This document shows positions 19,181 to 46,648 of a stretch of DNA of 64,000 nt, piece by piece. Origin of the DNA: Kineosporia mesophila (GTDB lineage Bacteria; Actinomycetota; Actinomycetes; Actinomycetales; Kineosporiaceae); contig NZ_JAJOMA010000009.1 in the NCBI RefSeq assembly GCF_021129235.1, positions 212,441 through 276,440 on the forward strand, given 5' to 3'. The position numbers and the translations under genes are program-made. Numbering within the stretch: the stretch's first letter is position 1; the number at the start of each line of letters is the position of its first letter. The notes beneath the pieces are model-generated. The model made no database searches, was not told the origin of the DNA, and saw nothing but the letters and a program-made list of their open reading frames with translations.

Positions 19181-20929
19181 TCAGGAGCTCTTCGCAGCCA
19201 GCCGCCATCCCTGCGCGTTCTCCCGCTCCCGCCAGAACGCGGCGTACCGGCCGCCACGGGCCAGCAGGTCGTGATGCGGACCGACCTCGACCACCCGCCC
19301 GCCGTCGAGCACCGCGATCTGGTCGGCCCGGGTGATCGTGTCGAGGCGGTGGGCGATGACGAGAACCGTCCGGTCGGCCGACAGCTCCGCCAATGCCTCG
19401 TGCACGGCCGCCTCGTTCTCGGTGTCGAGAGATGCCGTGGCCTCGTCGAGCAGGACGATGGGAGCGTCTTTGCACAGAGCCCTCGCGATCGCCACCCGCT
19501 GACGCTCTCCTCCGGACAACAGTTTTCCGCCCTCGCCGACCCGGCTCTCCCACCCGTCGGGCAGACGAGCGGCCACCGTGTCGACCCGGGCCCGGCGAGC
19601 GGCGTCACGCACCTGATCGTGCGTCGCGTCCGGATTCCCGAAGCGGATGTTGTCTTCCAGCGTGCCGTCGAGCAGGTACACGTCCTGGAACACGAACGCG
19701 ATGTGCGCGAGCAGGTCGGAGCTGCTCAGGTCACGCACGTCCACCCCACCGACCCGCACGCGCCCCTCGGTGACATCGTGGAACCGGGCGATCAGACGCG
19801 TCACGGTGGTCTTCCCGGCCCCCGAGGGCCCCACCAGCGCAGTAGTGCTGCCGGGCGGGATGGTCAGGGTCAGATCACGCAGGACGTCTGTGTCTTCCTG
19901 GTATCCGAAACGCACCTTCTCCATGTCAATTCCGAAGTGGGCGATCGCACGCGGCGACACCGGTTCCGGCAGCGGCGCCACGGCCAGGAGTTCGATGATG
20001 CGGTCGGCCGAGGCCTTCGCCTCCCGGTCGGCCCCGCTGAGACCGATCATTGCCGAAAGAGGCCTCAGCAGGCTGATTCCGAGCACGACCAAGGCGATCA
20101 TCCGGGCCGGGTCGAGGTCGTCCCGGGTGGCCAGCAGTACCCCGGTCAGCAGCAGCGCGGTGAAGGCCAGCTGAATGCCGAACTCGCCCAGATACTGTCC
20201 GGGCAAAGATCCGACGACCTCACGACGGGCCGCCCGGTGCTGGGCCTGGAGCGCCTCGTCGAGCGCCGCGCGCCCGGTCGCGGTCTGTCCGGTCGCCCGC
20301 AGAGTGGCCTGCGCCGAGGCGAACTCGACCAGGCGGTCGCCGGCCTCGGCGGTCGCTGCGTGCTCGGCGGCCTCGGCCCGCGTGGTGAACCGGTTACCCA
20401 GGGCGAGCGCGGCCAGGGCCACCGGCACCACGACCAGGGCCGCCAGCCCCATCCGCCAGTCGGCGGCGATCAGGAACACCGCGATCGTCGCCGGCGTCAC
20501 GACCGCGACGATCAGCTCCTGCCAGATGAAGACCCGTCCGGCCGCCCGGGTCACGTCGCCGGTGACCAGTTGCGGCACTTGGCGTCCCCGGGGCGACTCG
20601 AACCAGCCCAGCGGCAGGGTGAGCAGCTTGTCACCGACCCGGGTATAGAGGTCCCGGCGCCAGTCCGACGACAGGGTCAGCGCCCGGGAGGCCAGGTAGT
20701 AGTGCGCGAACCAGCCCACGACCGCGGCCCCGACCAGCGGGATCAGCCACCGCGCCGCCTTCTCCTGACGTTCTTCGAGCAGAGCGGCCAGCAACGGCAC
20801 GAAGGCGCCGAACACCACGCCCTCACTGACCGCGTATCCCGTGGAGGCGAACAGATACAAGAACAGAGGACGACGCAACACCACCGGGAACAGGTCACCT
20901 GAGTCCGGGAAATCTGGGGAGGAGGTCAC
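19181..20929 (-). CDS. Half-size ABC exporter, iron/siderophore type (IrtB/YbtQ-like)
   Basis: 582 residues: six-helix membrane domain (about 15-310) fused to an ATPase (about 335-575). Walker A GPSGAGKTT, signature LLSGGERQRVAIARAL, Walker B VLLDEATASLD, and switch His VIAHRLDT are all intact, so both nucleotide sites of the heterodimer could be active. The GTG start overlaps the stop of the partner gene (GTGA). Pairs of this kind beside mycobactin-like or yersiniabactin-like clusters import ferric siderophores despite the exporter fold (IrtAB, YbtPQ). The direction of transport here is inferred from that, not seen. Confidence 0.88.
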   Translation of the reverse strand: MTSSPDFPDSGDLFPVVLRRPLFLYLFASTGYAVSEGVVFGAFVPLLAALLEERQEKAARWLIPLVGAAVVGWFAHYYLASRALTLSSDWRRDLYTRVGDKLLTLPLGWFESPRGRQVPQLVTGDVTRAAGRVFIWQELIVAVVTPATIAVFLIAADWRMGLAALVVVPVALAALALGNRFTTRAEAAEHAATAEAGDRLVEFASAQATLRATGQTATGRAALDEALQAQHRAARREVVGSLPGQYLGEFGIQLAFTALLLTGVLLATRDDLDPARMIALVVLGISLLRPLSAMIGLSGADREAKASADRIIELLAVAPLPEPVSPRAIAHFGIDMEKVRFGYQEDTDVLRDLTLTIPPGSTTALVGPSGAGKTTVTRLIARFHDVTEGRVRVGGVDVRDLSSSDLLAHIAFVFQDVYLLDGTLEDNIRFGNPDATHDQVRDAARRARVDTVAARLPDGWESRVGEGGKLLSGGERQRVAIARALCKDAPIVLLDEATASLDTENEAAVHEALAELSADRTVLVIAHRLDTITRADQIAVLDGGRVVEVGPHHDLLARGGRYAAFWRERENAQGWRLAAKSS

Positions 20930-22830
20930 GACTGCTCTCCGATCCGCGCCGTGCGCTCAGCTGCTTCTTCGTGGAGGGAGTCGCCCGACTGGTGCGATTG
21001 AGCCGCCCACAGCTGCGCATACCGTCCGTCCTGCGCGAGAAGATCCTCGTGACAGCCCCGTTCGACGATCACCCCCTCATCCAGCACCAGGATCTGGTCG
21101 GCCTGGGTCACGGTGTAGAGGCGGTGAGCGATGACCAGCAGCGTGCGGCCGGTGGCCAGGTGGGCCAGGGCGTCCTGGATGGCGGCCTCGGAGTCAGGGT
21201 CGGCGAAGGCGGTGGCCTCGTCGAGCACCACGATCGGGGTGCCGGCCAGCAGGGTGCGGGCGATGGCGACGCGCTGGGCCTCGCCGCCGGACAGGTGGGC
21301 ATCGTCCCCCACCACGGAATCGTAACCCCGGGGCAGGGCCCGGATCCGCTCGTCGATCGCGGCGGCCCGGGCGGCTTCGTGGATCTGCTCGTCCGTGGCG
21401 CCGGGTGCCCCCAGCGCGATGTTGTCGCGGACGGAAAGCCTGAGCAGCACCGCGTCCTGCAGCAAGAATCCGACATGACGGTAGAGGTCGTCACGAATGA
21501 TGTCGCGGTGGTCGGTGCCACCCAGGCGGATCGTGCCGCTCGTGGGATCGGCGAACCGGGCCAGCAGCATCGCGAGCGTGGACTTACCCGCCCCCGAGGG
21601 CCCGACCAGCGCCGTCACGGTTCCCGGGTGGAGCACGGCCGAGACGCCGTGCAGCACCTCGTGCCCCTCGGTGTAGCCGAAAGTCACGTCGTCGAACTCG
21701 ACCGCGAGCGGCACACCGGGCGAACGAGACTGCCCAGGCGGGACTTCCGTCTGCCGGGGCTCGCGCAGCAGGGAGCCGATACGACCGGCGGCGGCCTGGG
21801 CCGCGGCCTTCTCGTGCTGGGCCAGGTAGACGGGCGTGATCTGCTCGAACAGGCCCACCCCGAGCAGCGCGAAGGCCACCAGGTCGACCGGGTCTCCCCA
21901 GCCGGCAGCGGCCAGGCCCGTGCCGGCGGCCGCGACCACAGCCAGCACCGTCGCCGGCGCCACCGTGGCGCGAGCCAGACCCCGGGGACGCAGGAAGATG
22001 CGCTGCGCCTGCTCGTCCGCGTCGACGTGGGCGGCGGCCGCAGCGGCGAAGCGGGCCGCACCCCGGCCGCCGGAGAAGGCCCGGACCACGGTGATGCCAC
22101 GCACCGTCTCCAGCACGGCGGCGTTCAGTTCACCGGTGGCCTGCCGGATCCGCTGCACCGGCTCGGTGGCCAGACCCGCCATCCGCATCCGGACCAGCTG
22201 GGCCGCCGCGATCAGCGCGACGGTCAGCAGCGCCAGCCGGGCGTCGGCCCAGAACAGGTAGACCAGCACCACGGCGGGCCCGGCGATCGCGGCGGCCAGA
22301 TCACCCCGGGCGTGGGCCACAGCATGGTGCAGGGTCGCGACGTCGTCCTGCACCGTGGTGCGCACCGGGCCGGAGACCCCACCGGAGAAGGCACTGAGCG
22401 GCAGCGCCCCCAGCTGTTCGGTCAGACGACGGCGCAGCAGATACGCCAGGTCGGCGTCCGCCAGGTGGGCCAGCAGACCGGCGGCCGCGTAGAGCACGAA
22501 CCGGGCCAGGAACAGACCGACCGCCGTCCAGGCCAAAGGCCAGACCAGGTCGTCGTTTCCGCTCAGCAGACGACGGGCGATCTCGACCAGCACCACGGTC
22601 GGCGCGGCCGCCAGCACCGCGGCCAGGGCCAGCAGGACCGCCGAGACCATCACCCGGCTCTGCACCGGCCTCTGCAACTCGGCCAGGTCATGCAGTTCGG
22701 CCCGGTCATGCAGTTCGGCCAGGTCATGCAGTTCAGCCCGGTCGTCCTGCTCGGCCAGGTCATGCAGTTCGGCCCGGTCATGCAGTTCAGCCCGGTCGTC
22801 CTGCTCGGACGCAGCCGCCTGATCCGACAC
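20926..22830 (-). CDS. Half-size ABC exporter with N-terminal hexapeptide repeats (IrtA/YbtP-like partner)
   Basis: 634 residues. Residues about 9-50 are seven imperfect copies of a charged six-residue unit (types ELHDRA, ELHDLA, EQDDRA), encoded by an 18-bp DNA repeat. The membrane domain (about 55-340) and ATPase (about 370-610) follow, with Walker A GPSGAGKST, signature LSGGEAQRVAIARTL, Walker B VLDEATAFADP (the usual SLD is FAD) and switch His VIAHRLYT. Mycobacterial IrtA carries a flavin domain before the membrane part; here only the repeat is found. The gene diverges from the importer-2 operon across an IdeR-like box. Confidence 0.88.
   Translation of the reverse strand: MSDQAAASEQDDRAELHDRAELHDLAEQDDRAELHDLAELHDRAELHDLAELQRPVQSRVMVSAVLLALAAVLAAAPTVVLVEIARRLLSGNDDLVWPLAWTAVGLFLARFVLYAAAGLLAHLADADLAYLLRRRLTEQLGALPLSAFSGGVSGPVRTTVQDDVATLHHAVAHARGDLAAAIAGPAVVLVYLFWADARLALLTVALIAAAQLVRMRMAGLATEPVQRIRQATGELNAAVLETVRGITVVRAFSGGRGAARFAAAAAAHVDADEQAQRIFLRPRGLARATVAPATVLAVVAAAGTGLAAAGWGDPVDLVAFALLGVGLFEQITPVYLAQHEKAAAQAAAGRIGSLLREPRQTEVPPGQSRSPGVPLAVEFDDVTFGYTEGHEVLHGVSAVLHPGTVTALVGPSGAGKSTLAMLLARFADPTSGTIRLGGTDHRDIIRDDLYRHVGFLLQDAVLLRLSVRDNIALGAPGATDEQIHEAARAAAIDERIRALPRGYDSVVGDDAHLSGGEAQRVAIARTLLAGTPIVVLDEATAFADPDSEAAIQDALAHLATGRTLLVIAHRLYTVTQADQILVLDEGVIVERGCHEDLLAQDGRYAQLWAAQSHQSGDSLHEEAAERTARIGEQS
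22682..22807. repeat. 18-bp tandem repeat, seven units, inside the exporter gene
   Basis: Units begin GCCAGGTCATGCAGTTCG or GCCCGGTCATGCAGTTCG, with a third type GCCCGGTCGTCCTGCTCG appearing as units 4 and 7. The order of types repeats with a 54-bp period at the right end, pointing to duplication of three-unit blocks. The period is a multiple of three, so copy changes keep the frame. Confidence 0.9.
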
Positions 22831-22909
22831 GTCATCCCCGTCCCGTCGATGGAACCCAGCACCGGAGACCCTGACCCGCGACCACTTTCATCCGCTTCGC
22901 TCGGCGAGT

Positions 22910-22928
22910 GTAGGTTACCCTAACCTGA
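22910..22928. promoter_or_regulatory. IdeR/DtxR-type iron box between divergent transport operons
   Basis: GTAGGTTACCCTAACCTGA matches the IdeR consensus at 15 of 19 positions by hand count, with a perfect AGGTTA-CCC-TAACCT core. It lies 79 bp from the exporter start on one side and 33 bp from the permease start on the other, so one site could repress both when iron is abundant. Confidence 0.85.
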
Positions 22929-22961
22929 CTTTTCCGATGTTCCGTGGACCGGGGGTGAGCT

Positions 22962-24038
22962 GTGCCGACCACGACGGCTGACCGCACCGACTCGACGGAC
23001 CCGGCCGGCCCGACCACGACGTCCGTACACCCCCGACGCCGTTCCGGCACCGCCCGGGCCGCGGGCCTCGTCGGTGCGGCCGTGGCCCTGGCCGCGATCT
23101 GCGTACTGAGTGTCAGCGTCGGCGCCGAAAGCCTCTCCTTCCCGCAGGTCTGGCGCGTGCTGTGGCACGACGACGGCTCGAACGCCGCCCTGATCGTCCA
23201 CAATCTGCGCGTCCCCCGCACGCTGCTGGGGCTCGTGGTGGGCGCCGCCCTCGGGGTCGCGGGCACGCTCACCCAGGCGCTGACGAGCAACGACCTCGTC
23301 GAGCCGGGCATGCTCGGCGTCAACATCGGGGCATCGGCGGCCGTGGTGGTGGGCATTTCGGTGTTCGGGGTGACCAGCGCGAGCGGCTACGTGTGGTTCG
23401 CCCTGCTCGGGGCGCTGCTGGCGTCCACCGGTGTCTACCTGATCGGGATCGGGGGACGCGCGGCCACCGCACCGGCCACCCTGGTGGTGGCGGGCGCGGC
23501 CACGACGGCGGTGCTCGGGGCCTTCGTCAACGCCATCCTGCTGCTCGACACCTCCACGTTCGACCAGTTCCGGTTCTGGGACGTCGGTTCGCTGGCTGTG
23601 CTCGGCTCCGGCAGCCTGCGGGCCACCGGCCTGTTCATGCTCGCCGGGCTCCTGCTCGCACTACCCCTGGGCCGTGCCCTCAACGCGCTGGCCCTCGGCG
23701 ACGAGGCTGCGCAAGGGCTGGGCGTCCACGTGAACCGTTCACGCGCACTGGGTGCCGTGGCCGTCGTGCTGCTGTGCGGCGGAGCCACGGCCGCCGCCGG
23801 GCCGATCAGCTTCGTCGGCCTGGCCGTACCGCACGTCGCGCGCCGCATCGTCGGGCCGGACCACCGCTGGCTACTGCCGTACTCCGCCGTCCTGGCCTCG
23901 ATCCTGCTCATCGCCTCCGACCTGGTCGGGCGCACGATCATCGCCCCCGGCGAACTGCAGGTCGGCATCGTCACGGCCTTCGTCGGGGCGCCCGTGCTGA
24001 TCCTGCTGGTGCGCCGCGCCCGGCTGGCCCGGGCATGA
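22962..24038 (+). CDS. Ferric-siderophore ABC importer permease A (FepD-like), system 2
   Basis: 358 residues from GTG 22962 with a GGGGGTGAG ribosome site. The hydrophilic N-terminus (about 1-30) is followed by a standard FecCD core: LRVPRTLLGLVVGAALGVAGTLTQ, PGMLGVNIGASAAVV, GPISFVGLAVPHVARRIVGPDHR near 275, and ELQVGIVTAFVGAPVLILLVRR at the end. It overlaps the second permease by ATGA. Two permease genes in a row imply a FepDG-type heterodimeric channel, unlike system 1. Confidence 0.92.
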   Translation: MPTTTADRTDSTDPAGPTTTSVHPRRRSGTARAAGLVGAAVALAAICVLSVSVGAESLSFPQVWRVLWHDDGSNAALIVHNLRVPRTLLGLVVGAALGVAGTLTQALTSNDLVEPGMLGVNIGASAAVVVGISVFGVTSASGYVWFALLGALLASTGVYLIGIGGRAATAPATLVVAGAATTAVLGAFVNAILLLDTSTFDQFRFWDVGSLAVLGSGSLRATGLFMLAGLLLALPLGRALNALALGDEAAQGLGVHVNRSRALGAVAVVLLCGGATAAAGPISFVGLAVPHVARRIVGPDHRWLLPYSAVLASILLIASDLVGRTIIAPGELQVGIVTAFVGAPVLILLVRRARLARA

Positions 24039-25090
24039 CGACCAGCACTCGCAACACCCGCCGCCGGCCGACGATCCGCAGCCGCTCCGACGCCCTCTCG
24101 GTCCGGATCTCCCCCCGCGCCATCGTCGTCGGCACCGTCTTCGCGCTCATCGCGACGACCGCCGGGATCATCGCCCTCACCACCGGTGACTTCCCGATCC
24201 CGGTCGCCGACGTGGCCGCCACCCTGCTCGGGAACGGCGACCCCGGAACCACCTTCGTCATCAACGAACTACGGCTGCCGAGAATCCTGACCGGCCTGCT
24301 GGTCGGTACCGCCCTGGCCGTGTCCGGGGCGATCTTCCAGAGCGTGTCGGGCAACGTACTGGGCAGTCCCGACATCCTGGGTTTCACCTCGGGCGCGGCC
24401 ACCGGCGCCATCACCGTGCTGCTCGTGCTGCACGGCACCACTTCCCAGGCCACTCTGGGCGCCCTGCTCGGCGGCGCCGCGACCGGGGCCGCCGTCTACG
24501 CGCTGTCCTACCGGCACGGCCTGGCCGGACCGCGCCTGATCCTCATCGGCATCTCGTTCCAGGCGTTGCTGGCCTCGGTGAACTCGTACCTCATCACCCG
24601 GGCCTCCCTGGGCGGCGCCGTCACCGCGAAGGTATGGCTGATCGGCAGTCTCGACAGCCGCTCCTGGGAACAGGTGCGTCCCCTCGTCATCGCCCTGGCC
24701 CTCCTGCTGCCCCTCGCCCTGTACCTGGGCCGCAGCCTGGCCTACCTGGAGATGGGCACCGACACCGCCAAAGCCCTCGGCATCGACGTGGAACGGCGCG
24801 GCCTGGCCCTGATCGCGATCGGCACGGCCCTGGCCGCCGTCGCCACGGCCGCGGCCGGACCCATCGGGTTCGTCGCCCTCACCGCCGCCCCGCTGGCCCG
24901 CCGGCTGACCGGGTCATCGTCCCCGCCCCTGCTCACCACCGCGCTGGCCGGGGCCGCCCTGGTGACGGTCGCCGACCTGGCCGCCAAGCAGCTCTTCTCG
25001 CCGACGCAGCTTCCCGTCGGCATCGCCACCGCCGCGATCGGCGGCATCTACCTCGCCACCTTGCTGGTGCAACAACGGAGACGCACATGA
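24035..25090 (+). CDS. Ferric-siderophore ABC importer permease B (FepG-like), system 2
   Basis: 351 residues from the ATG overlapping the previous stop; the frame is open upstream, but that part is antiframe. FecCD landmarks: LRLPRILTGLLVGTALAVSGAIFQ, NVLGSPDILGFTSGAATGA, GPIGFVALTAAPLARRLTG, LPVGIATAAIGGIYLATLL. The basic N-terminus (RNTRRRPTIRSRSD) precedes helix 1. It overlaps the ATPase gene by ATGA. Confidence 0.92.
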   Translation: MTTSTRNTRRRPTIRSRSDALSVRISPRAIVVGTVFALIATTAGIIALTTGDFPIPVADVAATLLGNGDPGTTFVINELRLPRILTGLLVGTALAVSGAIFQSVSGNVLGSPDILGFTSGAATGAITVLLVLHGTTSQATLGALLGGAATGAAVYALSYRHGLAGPRLILIGISFQALLASVNSYLITRASLGGAVTAKVWLIGSLDSRSWEQVRPLVIALALLLPLALYLGRSLAYLEMGTDTAKALGIDVERRGLALIAIGTALAAVATAAAGPIGFVALTAAPLARRLTGSSSPPLLTTALAGAALVTVADLAAKQLFSPTQLPVGIATAAIGGIYLATLLVQQRRRT

Positions 25091-25896
25091 CCAGCCGGCT
25101 CAGCGCCCAGGGGCTGACCCTCGCCTACGACCAGCGCATCGTCGCCGACAACCTCGGGATTGCCATCCCGGACGGCGCTTTCACCGTCATCGTCGGCCCG
25201 AACGCGTGCGGCAAGTCGACCTTGCTGCGCGCCCTGGCCCGGTTGCTACGCCCGAAACAGGGTGCGGTGCATCTGGACGGCGCCCTGATCTCGTCGTACT
25301 CGACCAAAGAGGTCGCCCGCCGCCTGGGCCTCCTGGCCCAGACCGCCACCGCACCCTCGGGCATCAGTGTGGCCGATCTGATCGCCAGAGGACGACACCC
25401 GCACCAGCGCTTGTTGCGCCAGTGGTCGCGTGAGGACGAACGGGTCGTCGACGAGGCGATGGACCGCACCGGGGTCACCGACCTGGCCGACCGGCTGGTC
25501 GACGAGCTGTCGGGCGGCCAGCGCCAGCGCGTCTGGCTGGCCACCGTCCTGGCCCAGGCCACACCCATCCTGCTGCTCGACGAGCCCACGACGTTCCTCG
25601 ACATCGCCCACCAGGTCGAGGTTCTCGACCTGTGCGCCAAGCTCCCCGCCGACGGTCAGACCCTGGTGGCCGTGCTGCACGACCTGAACCAGGCCAGCCG
25701 CTACGCCGACCACCTGGTGGCGATGCGCGGGGGCCGGATCATCGCCCAGGGCGTGCCGTCGGAGATCGTCACGTCCGAACTGGTCGAGGACGTGTTCGGC
25801 CTGGCCTGCCGGGTGATCACCGACCCGGAATCCGGTACACCTCTGGTCATTCCGCGCTACACCGGCGCGGTGAAGACCACCACCACCCCTTCGTGA
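25087..25896 (+). CDS. Ferric-siderophore ABC importer ATPase (FepC-like), system 2
   Basis: 269 residues. Walker A GPNACGKST near 38, signature LSGGQRQRVWLATVL near 141, Walker B LLLDEPTTFLDIAHQ, switch His AVLHDLNQASRYADH, and the FepC-like C-terminus GLACRVITDPESGTPLVIPRY. It is the third gene of the coupled permease-permease-ATPase operon. Its binding protein is encoded convergently just beyond the terminator. Confidence 0.93.
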   Translation: MTSRLSAQGLTLAYDQRIVADNLGIAIPDGAFTVIVGPNACGKSTLLRALARLLRPKQGAVHLDGALISSYSTKEVARRLGLLAQTATAPSGISVADLIARGRHPHQRLLRQWSREDERVVDEAMDRTGVTDLADRLVDELSGGQRQRVWLATVLAQATPILLLDEPTTFLDIAHQVEVLDLCAKLPADGQTLVAVLHDLNQASRYADHLVAMRGGRIIAQGVPSEIVTSELVEDVFGLACRVITDPESGTPLVIPRYTGAVKTTTTPS

Positions 25897-25939
25897 TCAT
25901 GCAAACCCCCGGGGAAGGCCGGGGGATTGCATGATCACG
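25892..25939. terminator. Long bidirectional terminator palindrome
   Basis: Outer arms CGTGATCATGCAA / TTGCATGATCACG (13 bp, perfect). After one A-A mismatch come inner arms CCCCCGG / CCGGGGG around a 6-base loop. It overlaps the last codons of the ATPase gene and lies before the stop of the converging binding-protein gene. The left arm and two following bases recur inside the NRPS gene near 49713. Confidence 0.85.
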
Positions 25940-25952
25940 GCAGGAGGAGAGC

Positions 25953-26942
25953 TCAGGCTGCGGCCTTCTCCAGGGTCGGCTTCAGCTGGTCCAGCTGCCA
26001 CGGGATGTTCAGGATGGTCGGGTTGTTCACCGCACCGGCCGTGAACGCGTCCACCTCGACCGAGCGCCCGTCCTTCACGGCCGGGATGCCGGTGTACTGC
26101 TTGTTGCCCTCCAGTTCCTTCTGGAGGTCGTCGGTCGCGAAGCCCATCAGCAGGAAGTCGGCGTCCAGGGCTCCGATCTTCTCCATGCTCAGCGACCGGT
26201 CCTTGACGTTCTCCGTCACCCCGGAGGACAACTTCATGCCCAGGTCCGAGTACAGCTGCACCGAGACGGTCTCCGGGTCGTCGATGACGGCCAGACCGCC
26301 CGGCTGGTAGTAGAACGAGTAGCTGAACGTCTTGCCGGCCAGACCGGGCAGATCGGTCTTGACCTGGTCGATCTTCGCCTGGGTGTCGGCGATGGCCTTC
26401 TCGGTGTCGGCCTTGCGCCCGACCGCCTCACCGACCAGCGTGCTGTTCTCCTGCCAGGTCGCGATGCCGGCCTCTTCCGTGTACCCGACGACCGGCGCGA
26501 TCTTCGAGAGCCGGTCGTAGTAGTCGGCCAGGCCGTAGAAGTTCGTGGCCAGGATCAGATCGGGCCGCAGCGAGGCGATCTGCTCCAGGTTCAGGTCGCC
26601 CGAGGTGTCCAGGGCCGTGCTGTCGGCCAGGCTGATCTTGCCGTCCAGCCAGGGGAACACGCCATCGGTCTTGTACGGGTTCTTCCCGTAGGCGATGGGC
26701 GTGATGCCCAGCGTCGCCAGGGCGTCTTCCTCGTAGCTGAGCGCGATGACGCGCTTCGGCTCGGCGTCGATGGTCGTGGAGCCGAACTTGTTCTCGATCG
26801 TGACCGGGAAGCTGCTCGAGCTGGTCCCGGCTCCACTCTCGGTCGACGTCCCGCCGTCGCTGTCGCTCCCGCAGGCAGCCAGGGTGGCCATCGTCGCGGC
26901 GGCCAGGAACATCGCCATCGCGCGCTTGAAGTTGGTTCGCAA
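25953..26942 (-). CDS. Ferric-siderophore substrate-binding lipoprotein, system 2
   Basis: 329 residues from a TTG start, chosen because it gives the basic n-region RTNFKR before the hydrophobic segment; a later ATG is possible. The lipobox is LAAC with Cys near 24, followed by a Gly/Ser/Thr-rich spacer. The FepB/FhuD-type fold includes FPVTIENKFGSTTIDAEPKRVIAL, EQIASLRPDLILATNFY, and the C-lobe NPTILNIPWQLDQLKP. It has its own IdeR-like site upstream and is the natural receptor for the siderophore made by the adjoining NRPS genes. Confidence 0.93.
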   Translation of the reverse strand: MRTNFKRAMAMFLAAATMATLAACGSDSDGGTSTESGAGTSSSSFPVTIENKFGSTTIDAEPKRVIALSYEEDALATLGITPIAYGKNPYKTDGVFPWLDGKISLADSTALDTSGDLNLEQIASLRPDLILATNFYGLADYYDRLSKIAPVVGYTEEAGIATWQENSTLVGEAVGRKADTEKAIADTQAKIDQVKTDLPGLAGKTFSYSFYYQPGGLAVIDDPETVSVQLYSDLGMKLSSGVTENVKDRSLSMEKIGALDADFLLMGFATDDLQKELEGNKQYTGIPAVKDGRSVEVDAFTAGAVNNPTILNIPWQLDQLKPTLEKAAA

Positions 26943-26971
26943 AACTCTCTCGTTTCCTCAGGTAGGCAGAC

Positions 26972-26990
26972 CTAAGTTAGGTGAACCTAA
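26972..26990. promoter_or_regulatory. IdeR/DtxR-type iron box for the binding-protein gene
   Basis: CTAAGTTAGGTGAACCTAA matches the IdeR consensus at about 15 of 19, and it contains the short perfect dyad TTAGGT-GA-ACCTAA. A second, weaker half-palindrome (CAGGTAGGCAGACCTAA, 26959-26975) adjoins it, suggesting two overlapping repressor sites. Confidence 0.8.
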
Positions 26991-27021
26991 GTTATAGAGG
27001 ACGAGGCCCCCTCCCCGCCCC

Positions 27022-28587
27022 CTAATTGCGGATTAATCCTTCATTCATGATCACGTCGGGGTCGGCGAGGGCCCTCCGGTCCACCTTCCCGGCAACCGTC
27101 AGGGGCAGGGCGGCCAGCACCGTCACCGCGCTGGGCACCATGTAGTCGGCGAGCCGGTCGGCCGCCCAGGTGCGCACCTCGTCCGCAAGATCTTTCTCCG
27201 CGACGCCCTCCGGCACCACGAAGGCGACCAGCTTCGGCGAGGCCACCTCTTTCGAGACCAGCACGGCCGCGCGCCGCACCCGGGGATGCGCCTCCAGCGA
27301 CGCCTCCACCTCTTCCAGCTCCAGGCGCATGCCGCGGATCTTCACCTGGTTGTCGGCCCGGCCGACGAACTCCAGCCAGCCCCGCTCGTTCCAGCGCACC
27401 AGGTCACCGGTGCGGTAGAGCCGGGAACCACCGCCGGCGAACGGGTTCGCGACGAACCGCGCGGCGGTGAGCGAGCCACTGCTGACGTATCCCCGCCCGA
27501 GCAGGAAACCGCCCACGTACAGCTCTCCCACCTCCCCCGGCGGCAACGGAGTCAGCGTGGCGTCGAGCACGTGCAGCTGGGTGTGCGGGTTCGGGAGCCC
27601 GATCGACGTGGCCAGCCGCTGCGCCCGGTCGCGGTAGATCACGTGCGAGACACCGATCGTCGTCTCCGCCGGCCCGTAGCCGTGATACATCGTGGTGTCG
27701 AGCTGCTCGCGGAAACGCTTGAACAGCGAGGGCGTCAGCACCTCACCGCCGCACCAGACGTGCCGCAGCGAGCTCAGGGCCCCGGTGCCCTCCGCCGCCT
27801 CCATCAGGATGTCGAGCATGCTCGCCACCAGGTAGACGAACGTGACCTTCTCGGCCTCGATCAGGTCCACCAGGTATCCCGGGTCGAGCTCGCCGTCCGG
27901 CTCGGCCACCACCGTCCGGCCACCACAGACCAGAGGCAGCAGGATCTCGTTCACCGAGATGTCGAACGTCAGCGGCGCTTTGAACAACGAGGCGCCGTCG
28001 GCCCCGAACCCGAACAGATCCTTCACCTGCCACCGCAACCGCTCCGCGATCGCGTCGTGCCGGATCATCGCCCCCTTGGGCGTACCGGTCGAGCCGGAGG
28101 TGAACATGACGTACGCGAGCCGGGCCCCCTCGATCCGCAGATCCAGCGGATCCCCTTGCTCACCGGCCCATTTCCACGACCCGAGATCGACCTCGACCGT
28201 GGGCACCCCGTCGTCCTCGATCGTCCGGGACACCACGAACCGGGCCCGCGCGTCGGACAGGACCTTCCGGCGTCGCAGGGTCGGCCAGGCCGGGTCGATC
28301 GGCACGAAGGCCCCGCCCGCCACCATGATCGCCAGGACCGAAACCACCATCTCCGCCGACCGCTGAAACCTCACCCCCACCATGTCTTCCGGCCCCAGCC
28401 CCTGGGCCCGCAGGGTCCGGGCCAGCTGGAACACCCGCGTCCCGAGTTCCGCGTAGGTGAAACGGCCTTCGGGGGCGACCAGGGCCGGCGCGTGCGGGGT
28501 GCGGCGCACCTGCGCCGTGAACAGGTCCGGCACGGTGAAGGTCTCGGGCGGCAGGCTGAGGTCGTTGAATTCCTCGAGCTTCGGCAT
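27022..28587 (-). CDS. Stand-alone NRPS adenylation domain, hydroxyornithine code
   Basis: 521 residues containing only an adenylation domain: A3 [14 protein letters not shown] near 160, A5 GYGPAETT near 310, A8 and A10 ([12 protein letters not shown], Lys near 505). No carrier or condensation domain follows. Reading the ten specificity positions by alignment to GrsA gives D-I-N-Y-W-G-G-I-G-K. I know this code from hydroxamate siderophore enzymes that activate N5-hydroxy- or N5-formyl-N5-hydroxyornithine (coelichelin/exochelin type). The gene starts 3 bp after the stop of the giant NRPS, whose last module is C-PCP-E without adenylation. It therefore most likely acts in trans on that carrier domain. 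Confidence 0.9.
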   Translation of the reverse strand: MPKLEEFNDLSLPPETFTVPDLFTAQVRRTPHAPALVAPEGRFTYAELGTRVFQLARTLRAQGLGPEDMVGVRFQRSAEMVVSVLAIMVAGGAFVPIDPAWPTLRRRKVLSDARARFVVSRTIEDDGVPTVEVDLGSWKWAGEQGDPLDLRIEGARLAYVMFTSGSTGTPKGAMIRHDAIAERLRWQVKDLFGFGADGASLFKAPLTFDISVNEILLPLVCGGRTVVAEPDGELDPGYLVDLIEAEKVTFVYLVASMLDILMEAAEGTGALSSLRHVWCGGEVLTPSLFKRFREQLDTTMYHGYGPAETTIGVSHVIYRDRAQRLATSIGLPNPHTQLHVLDATLTPLPPGEVGELYVGGFLLGRGYVSSGSLTAARFVANPFAGGGSRLYRTGDLVRWNERGWLEFVGRADNQVKIRGMRLELEEVEASLEAHPRVRRAAVLVSKEVASPKLVAFVVPEGVAEKDLADEVRTWAADRLADYMVPSAVTVLAALPLTVAGKVDRRALADPDVIMNEGLIRN

Positions 28588-28590
28588 GGT

Positions 28591-46614
<18,024 letters not shown>

Positions 46615-46648
46615 GATCAGTTCCTTCCGGTGGTACGAAAGTCGGGGT

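Noticed and set aside
19106..20902. A 598-codon plus-strand frame opposite the ABC exporter gene
   Set aside because: Antiframe of a gene with complete Walker A, signature and Walker B motifs on the minus strand.
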